64,000 nt of DNA from Seiridium cupressi (Eukaryota > Ascomycota > Sordariomycetes > Amphisphaeriales > Sporocadaceae): assembly GCA_036674765.1 (NCBI GenBank), contig JARVKI010000001.1, positions 372,001 through 436,000 on the forward strand. Direction: 5' to 3'. The first letter of the stretch is position 1. Every line of letters begins with the position of its first letter. The position numbers and the translations under genes were made by a program. Shown piece by piece: positions 32,601 to 43,890 of the stretch. The notes below the pieces were generated by a model. That model was not told where the DNA came from. It ran no database searches and saw nothing but the letters and a program-made list of their open reading frames with translations.

Positions 32601-35600
32601 TCGTAGCGAGCAGAGAGATCATCCAATTCCTTGGCTTTGGCCGTGGCATTTTCACGGTGGAGCGAGGCGACGCTCTGCTCGTATTGAGAAGAAAGAATTT
32701 CAATTTCCTTGGCCTTCGCAGCAGTATGTGCGGCTTCGAGAGCTGCCAGTTCACCAACGTGTTTGGAACCCAGGTCTTCGATCTCCTTTGATCTAGTCGT
32801 TGCATGATCGCTCCGCAGACTTTCAATTTCTCGTTCATGACTGGCCTTCATGGTTTCCAATGCCTGCTCCAGTGCCTTTTTGCTGTCACGCTTATGGGCT
32901 TCGACAATCTCAATGTTTGCCATCTTTAAAGCTTCGATCTGCTCGTTGTGAGCTGCGTCCCCTTCGGACCTGGAAGATTCAAGCTGTTTGGTGAGTGCCG
33001 CTTCAAATGCCTCCAATTCCTTAGCGTGTGCGGCAGCATGTTCATTTCGAAGCGTTTCCAAGTCAAGTGCATGGGAGTCTTTGAGTGACGCAAGCTCTCT
33101 CGCCATTGTTGCTTCTGCCTCTGACTTGGATGCTGTTAGCTGCTTGCCATGCGAATCTGTCAAGGCGGCTAGCTCGGCGGCATGCGTAGCATCTCGCTTC
33201 GCTACAGAGTCGTCAAGTTGTTTGGCATGGGTCGCAACCAGAGCTGCTACCTCCGCTGCATGCGTCCTATCTTTCTCAGTAGCTAGGGTCTCGAGCTCCT
33301 TGTTATGATGGGCTTTGAGAGATTCGATCTCGCGACTTAGGTTGGCTGCCTCTTGTGTTCGAATATCCTCGACCTGCTTTATGTGCTCAGCTTGGAGAGT
33401 GCGAACCTCTTGAGCTAGTTTGTTTTCAGCGTCCGCCTTGGAAGATTCCAAGATTTTGCCATGTGCCAGCTTCAGGGCATCCAACTCTGCCGCCAACTTC
33501 GCACCACTCTGGGTCCTTGATGCGTTCAGCTCATCAAGGTGTGCAGCTTTTAATTCATCAATTTGCTTGGCGAGATGATGATCGGCGTCTGCCTTGAACG
33601 AGTCTAACTGCTGGCTATGAGAAGACTTCAGTGTTTCTAACTCTTTGGCGAATTTGGCTTCATTGTCGGTCTTTGACGTCAGGAGCTGCTGAGTATGCAG
33701 GGCTGCAAGAGCAGCAATCTCGGCGGCATGAGACATATCGCTGTCCTTCTTGGACTGTTCGACCTGGGAACCATGAGCAGCTTTCAATGCCTCGAGTTCC
33801 TGCATATGGCTGGCAGATATCATATCCTTGGTTGTCTCAATCTGCGCAAGGTGGGCGGCTTTGAGACTTTCCAACTCTTTTGCATGAGTGGCATCACTAT
33901 TGTTCTTGGCCTCTTCAATTAGAGCGTCATGTGCACGCCTGAGAGAATCGAGCTCTCTAGCATGGCTGTCGTTGAGCTGCTTCTTGGCGAGCTCGATCTG
34001 CGCGGCATGGGCGGTGATCAGGCTGGCAAGCTCGGCGGCGTGGGCTTCGTCACTGGCTTTCTTTGAAGATTGAAGGTGCTCAGCATGGGTAGATTTGAGG
34101 GCTTCAAGTTCAGCCGCATGAGCTGCTTGATGATGTAAATCCATCTGCGCGACTTTCTCGAGATGTGCAGCGTGTAGGCTTTCAAGTTCCTGTACATGAG
34201 CCGCCTTGCTCTCTGCAACTGCCCTGGTCTTGTCATCAGCATGGTCGGACTTCAAGATCTCGAGCTCATGTTGGTGAAAAGTCCGCGCCTGATCTATCGC
34301 GCGCGCAATCGTGTCTGTATGCTGAGCCTCTAGATCAGCTAATGCCGCAGCATGGGCGGCACTCTTCTCAGCATGAAGTTCTTCGATCCGCTTCGCGTGT
34401 TCATGTCTGAGTGACTCCAATTCGGCTTGGTGGTGGTTCGGCTGTTCAACTGGCGAAAGGTCATGAGCGTGCACATCAGATAGTGAAAACTCTCGCTTAG
34501 GGGGCGACGTGGGAGGAGACGGGAACTTGGCCAGGTTCTCCTCCATATTAAGCGTACCGGCATCGCTGTAATCGGAGACGCCAGAGATAACTGTGTTCAT
34601 CGACATGGGGCGTTCGTGTGCAACGCCGCTTGAGGGTATGAAAAGTGTCGAATCTGGGACAGGCTCTGTCATCGTGCCGCTGTCGACCATTGGAGCCCTT
34701 GGAAACCGAGGAACAGGTGGTGGAGGAGACGCGGTCGTACCTCTGATCGAACCAGGCCTTGATAGATGGATGCTCCTTCGGCTAGGAGTCGCTGACAGGT
34801 TGGACTCATTGTCGCTGCCATCGAAGTCACCAAGCTCGGCTGCCAGACTCTGAACAGGTTGAGGAGTGCCGCCAGCGCTACCAGGAAGTCCTGCGGGACT
34901 GCTTTGAAATGTGGGATCTTCACTAGCCTGTCGAGAGCGACGGAACGCACCACGATTGACCCGCAAGGGAAACTTGGCTTGTAATTGTGGCAGCTGGGAG
35001 GTTGGTGTACGCATCTCATCGAATCCATATTCATCTTCAGTAGATGCCGTACTATCAACGGAACCGCTGCGAGTGAGACCCATTGGCAGACTCGGTGGTC
35101 GACCCCTAAGCGTACGACGCTTGGTGGGACTATCAGTCTCGGTCTGGGCATCGTCGCTGGAAAACTCTTCGGCACCCGTATGGAAATCATCAGTCTCGGT
35201 GCCTCGTTCATTGGCCGTTTCAAATGCCTGATCGCTGGTCTCGTTCGCAGTTTCGAAGTTCTCCTGTTCGACGCTTTCAATGACGGGCGCGAACCCACTT
35301 GATCTTCGGCGACTGAGAATAGATGGAGCAGGGCTTGAGGTGACGGTTTGGTCTTCCCAATCAGGGTCTTCGGCAAAGACCTCGCTACGAGCGCTTCGAA
35401 GACCACCAAGAAGACGAGGCGGCTTTTTGAAATCGCGAGTGGTAGTCTTGCTAGCACGCTTGCTGGTCGGCATGGGATCGCCGCGCACCTTTTCGAGCTC
35501 GTCGCGCGCATCTTGGAGCATGCGTCTGAGTTCGAGCTTCTCGGTCTTCTCACGATGGACGTTTGTTCTCAGGCTTTGAATAGTCCGCTGGGCATGCTGG

Positions 35601-36909
35601 AGTGAAGTCTTGAGCGTCTCCGATTCTAGCAGGGAGTGGCGTGGTGTGCCCTTGACTGGCGACGGCGGAGGGGAGTGTTCAGGGGTGTTGTTATCGTTGG
35701 CAGTCTCAAAATCCTCGTCGGTTGTACCTAGAATTTCTTGTCGGTCAAAGGTTCTGCCTCTCTGTGACGAAACTGCTTTGGCGAGTTCTTGATTCTGTCC
35801 GGTCAAATCCTCGACTTTCCGCAATAGCGCTGCTCGCTCCGAATCGGCTATCACAATGTTCCGCTTTGCAGCTCCCAACTCAGTGTCGTGGTACTTTACG
35901 GCTGCGGCATGTTCCTCGGATAACTTGGCATGGCTGAGCTTGACCTCATCCAGCTCTCGCTGGGCAGAGTTCTTTTCAGCCTGGAGGATGCTGACGGTCT
36001 GTTGTAGCTTCTTTTCGCGATCTGACGCTTCCCTCTGAGCTGCTGATAATTCGTGGACTTGCGTCTCGAGACTCCAGTTTTCATCTTTGTACCGGTTCTG
36101 ACTCTCGTCCAGGGTCTTGACTCGCTGCTGAAACCCCTCTGCATCGTATTCCAATTTGGACTTCTCGAGCTTGACGTCTCGGAGCTCCTCCTCTCTCTCG
36201 GCCAATAGAGACTGCAGGTTTCTCACTTGGACAATGAGCGACTGACTAATCTCGGCAGCGAACTCTATATCGTGGACGCGGTTCGCGGGTTGGTTCCGGA
36301 GCTTTCGGTTCGGCACACTAAGCTTTGTCGGAGATCCCGTAGCCTGCGCTTCAAATTTGGAGGGACTGGCAGAACGCTGCATTGAAAGGGCATATTAGTA
36401 ATTTGCTAGTACAACGGGACAGTTGAGATGCTCACCCTTCCGCCTTTGCCCTCGGGCACAAACGGCGATCCGGCAGCGGCCTCGTTGCTGGGCACTCTGG
36501 GCTTGGGGAGAAATGCTCGGGCACTCTCTCTTGCTACATCATTGTAGTCCTTCTCAATCTCGACAAGCTTTTGTTTCAAGTCTTGGGAGAGCTCTCCTTC
36601 GGTCTGCAGCTTTTCCACCTCTTCCAATCGCTGGGTGAGCTCTTTTCGCTGCTGCACCAGGGCAGTGCCCAGCTTTCCTGCCTCCTCCATCCGGCGATCC
36701 GTCTCGGCCAGATGTGCTTCTAGTGCTCGTTTCGCCTGTGCTGGCGACGCATCGGAACCCAGTGCGAAGAGATGTGAATCGAAGGTAGAGTAACGATGTC
36801 GAGATTCCCTCTCAACTGGGGAGTTGTCCTTTGATATGAACGGGTCGTGGTCATTTGCCATGGCATTGGCAGCCGGCGAGAGCCCGCCAGCCGATGTAGA
36901 AGTCGCCAT
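29640..36909 (-). CDS. apsA: ApsA/Num1-type cortical anchor with PH domain and long coiled coil
   Basis: Nuclear-migration protein of 2,384 aa, read as complement(29640..29785, 29842..36376, 36436..36909) with introns of 56 and 59 bp. ApsA/Num1 anchors dynein (and mitochondria in yeast) at the cell cortex. The start is the ATG at 36909 (MATSTSAGGLSP), not the upstream TTG. Exon 1 carries the conserved STFDSHLFALGSDASP and AKRALEAHLAETDRR helix. The first junction gives GKGGRRSASPSKF. Residues 807-1716 are a coiled coil of 35 successive 26-residue repeats. The PH domain lies near residues 2067-2180 (MIGEYLWKYTRKAG to HETWFNALSYLLL) and should bind phosphoinositides. The last junction restores RACCDGKHDVGTLSRS, followed by a His/Ser/Thr dipeptide tail. 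Confidence 0.94.
31703..34432 (-). repeat. 35 tandem 78-bp (26-residue) coding repeats in apsA
   Basis: Read from the encoded protein, every unit is exactly 26 residues with no insertion or deletion. The pattern is roughly HAxELExLKxAHxxxLExxK followed by six variable residues. Examples of unit starts are HQAELESLRH (first), HAKELESLKA, KAKELDELTA and LAHALESVNA (last). DNA units have diverged strongly, so the periodicity is clearer in protein than in nucleotides. A partial 36th unit follows. Confidence 0.93.
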
Positions 36910-39272
36910 GGTGAGGTTCTGGGAGTGCAGACACTGCTGCAAGAGGAGTGTGATTTCCCCTGCAGATTAGGTGCTCAACATACAGTCTGACGGTGTCGAA
37001 ATAGGGGAAACTCAAGATGATAGCCCACTTCCTGCAATGTGCGCTGTCTGTTGTTTCCCCAATGTCGCCCAAAATGGACAGATGCTCGAGTGGGCGGCCA
37101 CACGAAGCAGATTGCGGCAGGAGCAGAGCCGGCCCTGCAAGTGACAGTTGAAGTGGCCAGTCAAAAGGCGAAGCTGGCTGCAAGGTGGAATGAACAATGG
37201 CGCCGGTGGAGAGGATTGGGCGCTCGTTGCGTTCAATCAGTGAGCCTCAACAGGTATTCCTGCACAGGTCTCAAGCTAGCCAACGAGCTGGAATGCACAA
37301 ACAGTCTATCAACCACCTCGATTATATGCAGCTACAGGCGCGGTGTCGAGCTACAATACGTCGTCGAGGCAGGGAAAACGCGCCAAAATCCAATTCCGGA
37401 GTAGCGGTCGGTTACGGTGTTGGGCTCGTAGTATATCAGCCGGTTCCTGCAGGTCGAGGGGCTCCTCATCAACGCATTCGTCCACCTTATGACCGACGGG
37501 GAGATCGCGCAGAGCCGTTGTCAAACTCAAAAGTGACACGAAGCCGATACGCGACGCAGTAGCCTGCGGGACCGTCGAAGCTTGAGTCGCGCAAAATGGT
37601 TGCCTCTCAAAAGGGTTGGTGGCACAATAATCCAGCGTCGAAAGAATTAGCGGCGGCTTCCGCAATAGGGTGTAGGGGTGACCCTGAAAATCAACGTTCG
37701 TCCGAAGAACCTGAAGGGAAAAGTAATGAGAAAAAACCCGGCACAAAAATTCGGTGCAAGGTTGCAAACTTCGACCAAAGGAGGGCGGTTGAAGCTAAAG
37801 TCGAACGGGTCGGTGCCAAAAAGAATTACAGATTATCGAAAATCAAGATCCCAAAGAATTATAGCTCCTATCGTGCGTACAGTAGAAAATCCAATAGAAA
37901 TGGTCGCCAGCCAGAGACAGAGCTGAAGTCGGTCCTGGTTGGACGGACGAAAGAGGGGGGTGGTGCCGGACTGAGACGCGTCTTGTCCAAAACAATGGCC
38001 GACGGAATCCAGACCCAGAGAACCGGCGACTTTGGCACTTGCACGGGAAGGCCGCGACGCTGCTGGATTCTGGGAACGGGAATTTGTCTCGTGGGGAAAT
38101 GAAAGGAAAACGACAAGAGAAACGAGTGAGTGAGAGACGGGGGGCGATGAGTAAAGTAAACAAAAGGCTAGAGGGAGCCCGTGTCAGACAAGAAGAACGG
38201 AAGGACTGCGATGATTCGACTTCCTCATTTGGTGTTTTCCTGCTGTACACGCGCTGGGACCTCAGCAAGGACCATGCTAGCACAAGCAAGATGGGGGTGG
38301 ACTCCAGTGTGCACAATGCCAAATTCACCACCGTCATGTGTACTCTCCGGAAAGTTACAAGCTAACTGGGGACATAGGTTTCAATGCCAATGTGGCTCTT
38401 CACTTGGTTGGTTATCAGGCCCTTGAATGACTTGGTTCCTGAATGACTTTGTTAAGTCGTGCCGTGTGCTCTTAACTCCAAGCCTCTCCCGTGAGGCACA
38501 CATTTATATCAGACCAGAGCCGTTACACTTTGGGCGGGAGATTGATAGTCATTGGAATAATCCAACTGATTGACCACATGTGCTTCCAGCATGACGTGCA
38601 CAGGAGACATGGCAGGATGTGTTTGGCGACCGAGTCGTGTCTTCGCACAAGACATGAGGTCCACTGATGCACAAACACACAGAGTGTATGAAAACAACAC
38701 AAACTTACCAAATTCATTGGGGCAGGTTGACCCATGGTGTTGCGCATAACCTCCGAAAGAATCCAATTTTAGAGCTGCAAGCCTCGGTGACGCTTGAGAG
38801 GGGTGCCCTGTCGCGCCCTGTCTTGCTCATAATGTAGGTGGGGTGTCCCCACTAACGACAGCGCTCAGCACTGTATGAACAGGGCAAACCGCTGGGTTCG
38901 ATACATTAATGTACAGTCTCCAGACTAAATCAAGACTGTACTGCAAGGTCCCGAGTCACCCCAAAGAACGTTCCAAAGAAGAGCCCCACGGCCGTGCCGA
39001 GCTGCTTTCTTCTGCCGGCGGGTTGTGGCAGCTTCCATTACACTCCCATTGGACGATACGTCACTCAAACTTTAACAAGGCTGAGTTAAGTTCAATTAGT
39101 CATTCGCGCTCTCTTGTCCTTGCCTTTGCCTCCTCTGAGAAAACGACGAGGCTGAAAGGCCATTGCAAAGTTCTCATCCTTTTAGCAGCGACTAAACTTG
39201 TGCAACATCGCCTGTCGTCAGAAGCATATCCCCGTCACTGCAGCCCACAGGTCTCCCCATCGAACTATCGCA
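36910..39272. other. Divergent intergenic region, apsA/CWC24
   Basis: 2.4 kb between the two start codons. The segment of about 37600-38220 is strongly purine-rich on the plus strand, so the minus (apsA-sense) strand is pyrimidine-rich, as in fungal promoters and long 5' leaders. The open frames here (for example 37596..38102) translate this biased composition and are not called. Confidence 0.45.
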
Positions 39273-40277
39273 ATGGCAGATGAGGCCGTAACGTCAGCAG
39301 AGGCGCCCATTGCCCCCGTGGCATTCAAGAAACGAGGCGCAAAGGCGAATTTGCGGAAACGACCCGCCACTCCTCCGCCTGCCAACAGCGACAGTGATTC
39401 GGACTACTCTTCGTCAGAAGACGAGCAGGGTCGGAAAGTCAAGAGGAGGAAAGGCAACAGCGCTGTTGTAACAGCCTCTTCTAAGAACAACATCAACTCT
39501 CAACACGAATCTGCCACCGTCTTTTCAGCCGACCGCAGCGTGCCTATGACCAGCACAAATGATGCCACGAAGCAGAGCAACTGGTACGACGAAGATGCAA
39601 ACCTCCTTGGCAAGACAAGATCTATGCCAAAGGCAGGCACAGATGTAAACAGCGGACCTCAACCTCCCGACGGCACATATAAGGGTCTAGCAAACCGTAC
39701 GACATTCATTCAGAAGAATCCAAACGCCCCGAGCCGGACAGTCGGCCCAATCAAGGCCCCTACCAATATCCGTACCATTACTGTCACCGATTTCGCGCCA
39801 GATGTCTGCAAGGATTACAAGCAGACGGGGTTCTGTGGCTTCGGTGACAACTGCAAATTTCTCCACGCTCGTGAGGACTACAAGCAGGGATGGCAGCTCG
39901 ATCGGGACTGGGAAAATGTGACCAAGGGAAAGAAGAGCATGGGCGGAACAGTTGTCGCGAGCGCAGACCGCGAACAAAATGCTGCTGATGATGACGATGC
40001 TGCCCAGGCTGCTATGTTGGAGAAAATACCGTTCGCTTGTATCATCTGCAAGAAGGATTACCGCAGTCCTATTAAGACGCGATGCGGCCACTATTTCTGC
40101 GAACCGTGCGCTCTCCAACGCTATAGAAAAGATCCCAGCTGTGCCGCCTGCGGATCCGGCACAAACGGCGTCTTCAACACGGCCAAGGAATTAGACAAGC
40201 TTTTAGAGAAGAAAAAGGCCCGGGCTGAAAGAAAGCAGCAAGAGGCCATTGATGCGGGAGAGGATCTTAGTGAATGA
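39273..40277 (+). CDS. CWC24: Pre-mRNA splicing factor with CCCH and RING fingers
   Basis: Single-exon protein of 334 aa. The open frame starts at a TTG at 39198; the first ATG, at 39273, gives MADEAVTSAEAP. The N-terminal 90 residues are basic and acidic low complexity (KKRGAKANLRKR, then SDSDSDYSSSEDE), with a probable nuclear-localisation KRRK. A CCCH finger begins near residue 179 (CKDYKQTGFCGFGDNC, then KFLH). A C3HC4 RING begins near residue 256 (CIICKKDYRS, RCGHYFCEPC, CAACG). This CCCH-then-RING order and the length are typical of Cwc24/RNF113, which joins the spliceosome at the Prp19/Bact stage and influences 5' splice-site choice. The Lys-rich C-terminal helix is also usual. Confidence 0.93.
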   Translation: MADEAVTSAEAPIAPVAFKKRGAKANLRKRPATPPPANSDSDSDYSSSEDEQGRKVKRRKGNSAVVTASSKNNINSQHESATVFSADRSVPMTSTNDATKQSNWYDEDANLLGKTRSMPKAGTDVNSGPQPPDGTYKGLANRTTFIQKNPNAPSRTVGPIKAPTNIRTITVTDFAPDVCKDYKQTGFCGFGDNCKFLHAREDYKQGWQLDRDWENVTKGKKSMGGTVVASADREQNAADDDDAAQAAMLEKIPFACIICKKDYRSPIKTRCGHYFCEPCALQRYRKDPSCAACGSGTNGVFNTAKELDKLLEKKKARAERKQQEAIDAGEDLSE

Positions 40278-41555
40278 GCTGTGGAGGCCGGACAGAAATG
40301 ATTTATCGCCTGTCGATGGCAGCTCACATATTCCTTTCACGCACATATCAAGGCGCTGACTTTCATGTGTCGTGTGCCCACCTAACATAGCCCGTGGTAC
40401 ATGTAAACCGCCTTGACGGGGATCTGAGATGGCCCAAATATGGACGACTGTCGATTCGTGGACTTTACTTAGCAAGCCACCTTTTGAGCTTCGATCTTCG
40501 ATCAACAATTTAAATACCTAAATCGTCAACCATGCCGATAGAGGGTTCAATATCTATTCTCAGCCACCGTCCAGACCGAAGCAACTACCAGGCGCCAAGT
40601 TCCACAAACGTAAACCATAACGACTGTGTTGCAGGTGTAGAATCCGCAATGAATCCCATGAAGCTCGGAACACACACCCAATTGGCTGAAAGGACGCATG
40701 CAACCAACCTCAGCTGCATTAGGCTTTTGAGGGTTGAATCTCGTACGCGAGGCGAAGCTGAGAATATGGGGTCAAACTGCCGGAAACGCCAGGGTGGTAC
40801 CATTGGTCAGGCAGCCGCACCATGCGCGCGACTCCATACCCCTGACACGGCTGTCACGAGACCAATTACGGTCTGCCTGGATATCCAATTCAAGGCTGAT
40901 TCCCTGAGGCAAACACATAGCTTTCACTTCATTGGGAAATGCAGGCGGAGAAGGCCTAGACTATCGAAATCAATGGCTTGCGCTCACAGGGAAATGGGCA
41001 ACGGCGTGCCTCAAAGGGACGGATGAGTTGTGGGACATTAAGCGTCTCGTCCTCTATACAAAGAAGCTCCGTGTTCAAGCATTGATGCACGAGTGCGACG
41101 AGCAACCTGCGAAGCACACGTTTGGTAATGTACAGATGTGCCTCAAGACTCAGGTCAATGCAGCTAGGTATATTACCTTACATAGCTTCGTCAATAACCA
41201 CAATAATCATGCCACCATCTATCTTCCGCTAACGATGTGCTTTCAATCTTGCAATGGGCTTTTTCTCGTGCTTACTCGGCCAGCCTTCCTAGTTTGCAGA
41301 CGTGGCGCCGTTTCTCGAGTCTTTCTTCTTCTATAGAATAACCTCAGGTCTCTGCTTTTGAGTGAGTTGTGGATCAGCTAGGCGATAAGTTCTTATTTCA
41401 AACTATCGGCATAATAGCGTTTTATCGCCTCAAAAACATACATATGACGACCAAATTGATGGTTTCCAAACCCTCCCCCCTTCCCCTTGGCTCCTATAAC
41501 AATGCTACTTCTAGCATTATAACTTCCTTGGCTGCTTGGGTAGATTTCAAGGCCT
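40278..41555. other. Intergenic region
   Basis: 1.3 kb between the ends of CWC24 (plus) and the transporter pseudogene (minus). No gene could be supported; the open frame 40532..41026 overlaps others and has no family-like features. Confidence 0.45.
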
Positions 41556-43070
41556 CTATAGCTCGTAGCGAAGCTCCTTGTTCTGCAAATCAGTCAGATC
41601 AAGAAACTCATGGTTTTCCTCGGCCGTGTATGTATCGCCGAGCGCTGCCTTTTCTTGGTCCCTTTTCTTATTCCGCCGATCCAAGACCCAGCGTATGACA
41701 AACAGATCGACAGTGATCAAGAAGTAGATAATGCATATAGAGATCTTGGCTGGTAGATATCTTGGCGCATCCCGAGCCTGGAAGGTCTGCGGGGAGATTA
41801 TGGTTCCCCACGGTATAAGCGATGGTTCCAATGGTAGCAACTGTAACCTTCTTCGTAGATCCTGCAACATTGGAGCTTTGCAGTCCGAGTATTGTTGTCC
41901 AGCCAATCGGAATACCCCCACTTGTGTAATATCCAATGAGAGCCGGCACTCTCTCGGTAGTGGCCATGAGGATCGCTCGGATGATGGCGAGGATATGACC
42001 AGCAATACAGAAGTAAAGGCGTTGCCTGGTTTTCATGGCACCGTAGGTCAAGCCGATAAGTGCCACAATCTCCCACGCACCGAGCGGTGTCACGAGTAGC
42101 AGGGACTCTTCGCTACCATAGCCCATGCCTTTCACAAGGATGTTTCCGAAACTCGTTGCGATGGAGTTCGGGATGTTTGCCGCAAAGATCCAAAAAGCAT
42201 AGAGCCAAGTCATCGTGTCCGTCAATGCTTCTCTGACGTGAGCCCACTTGAACGTCTGGGAACCAATTCCCTGCTCGTTGCCGCGAATCCGCTCAAGATG
42301 GAGGCCCGTCTCGTCTTTGTCAAGAAACCCGGCAACCGCTGGTGAATCAGGCATGACGAACCAGAAGGTGATGCCGATCAAAGCCGTCAGAAGTCCCAAA
42401 AACAAAAAGATGACTTGCCAGCCCTTTAGTGCGGCGGTCGGGTCCGCTCCTACGTGGATAGATACGCCATAGGCAAAGAAGCCTCCAAACATCTGTGCCG
42501 CACCGCAAACCGAGAACCAGATTCCAACGCGAAAGGCCTGTTCTTCTTTGGTGTACCATTGAGACGTGAAAAGGACCCACGCAGGCACGATCGCGGCCTC
42601 TAGAACACCAAAAAGAAGCGACAAGCTAGAAGTCCTGCGTAGTTTTTGCACGCTGCCATACAGGCCAGCACGGTTCCCCAGAGCGTCACGTTGACGGAGA
42701 CGTACTTGGCCAAGGGGAACATATGCATGAGGCGGATCGTAGGAGGCTCCCAAACAAGCTGACCGAAGGAGAATATTGATGCAACCCAGTTGAACTGGTT
42801 TCCTATCAGACCTGTCTTGTCGATGTACTGGAGGAAGTATACAACGCAGATCAGCGGCATAATGTGGGCATCGATTCTTCGAAGAAGTCGCTTATTGCGC
42901 TCGGGGTCCAAGGGCTGGCTGAGACCTCCTGTCTCTCTCAGTAATTCAAGGGCAGCTTCTACACCAGTCGCGGTCTGGACCGTCTTCGGTGAGCTCGAAG
43001 TATGCTCCTTGGATTCTTTCCTGGGATCTGTGACAAAAGGTCCAGGTTCTTTCTCTCCTGGACCAGTCAT
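41556..43070 (-). pseudogene. Broken Dal5-type (allantoate permease family) MFS transporter
   Basis: Three reading frames together cover most of an anion:cation symporter of the Dal5 family. It begins MTGPGEKEPGPFV and includes YFLQYIDKTG, WVASIFSFGQLVWEPP, RVGIWFSVCGAAQMFGG, TFWFVMPDSP and the family signature GGIPIGWTTILGL. Three lesions are visible. First, about 15 residues are missing after YIDKT (near 42813), where relatives carry the end of the first membrane helix. Second, a one-base loss at the A-run 42608-42614 shifts the frame between LLACRFF and GVLEAAIVP and creates a stop, so only 156 residues could be made. Third, a one-base gain near 41803 separates IAYTVGN from IISPQTFQARDAP. 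No splice signals repair these. It lies just downstream of the choline oxidase on the same strand. Confidence 0.8.
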
Positions 43071-43890
43071 ACTGCTCTGTGTTTCAAGAAGACCGAGAGG
43101 GCTATGAAATCGTAGCAAATTGCCAGCAGGCTCAGAGCAGTGCAGCTGTCATTGGCCACCCTGGAATAGACTTCACCCAGGCGACCTCTTGACGAACACT
43201 CACTAGCTAAGCCAATGCGGCTTTTGCTGTAACCTAAGGGGTGAGGAGCCAGCAAATCGTTGATACATGGTGAATATACCTGTAAGTAGGCCCCACCATG
43301 GCGGAGCACGCCATTGTGTAGGCAAAGATGCAATGCTCTGGGTGTAAGCTCTGCATCAATAGTGGCTTCAAAAGGTCAATCTGTGAACCTGAGGGTTGAA
43401 AATGAATACTGGAATGATGTCAGTCATAGGCTGATGCCGTCAGTCAGAATTGCGAGTAGCCACAGTTGAAGGTGTGGTGGTCCTCAGGTACTTCGCGACA
43501 CCGCTCATAGGGATGTTGTTGTCGTATGGGCCGAAAAGGTGAATGCTTGGCCAACCTAGTCGTTTAGGCATGACTAGGTCATAGGTTATAGAGATTGACC
43601 GGAACCGCGAGGAATACTGCTGGGATTTCAAATCCGGCGAGATCATACACCGCGTGCAAGAATCCAAATTATGTAGATCGACTAATTTCAGAAATTTGGA
43701 AGCAGGTTTGAAGTAAGATGAGTAGAATATTTAAGACAAACGTATGGAATTTACCGAGTATTCTTTTTGCTTTTACATGATGCTTACACGAACGCCTATA
43801 AATGCTTTCCAAATCAGGCTATACTTGATCTTAAATGATCGTATGTCGATTGGCTTTTTGATCGGAGTGACCCACCCAACATCCTCTACA
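43071..43890. other. Intergenic region
   Basis: 0.8 kb between the transporter pseudogene's start and the choline oxidase stop. It presumably holds the old transporter promoter and the oxidase terminator. No coding sequence was seen. Confidence 0.45.

Noticed and set aside
37596..38102. 168-codon plus-strand frame between apsA and CWC24, and a 164-codon minus-strand frame over the same place
   Set aside because: Both are translations of a strongly purine/pyrimidine-biased segment, overlap each other, and show no family-like composition; a promoter or leader explains the bias better.
38885..38915. GGTTCGAT-type string resembling a tRNA T-loop
   Set aside because: No matching acceptor, D or anticodon arms could be folded around it; no tRNA is called.
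41556..43070. Reading the transporter frames as exons of an intact spliced gene
   Set aside because: The frame changes occur inside conserved blocks without donor or acceptor signals, and a one-base shift cannot be an intron.
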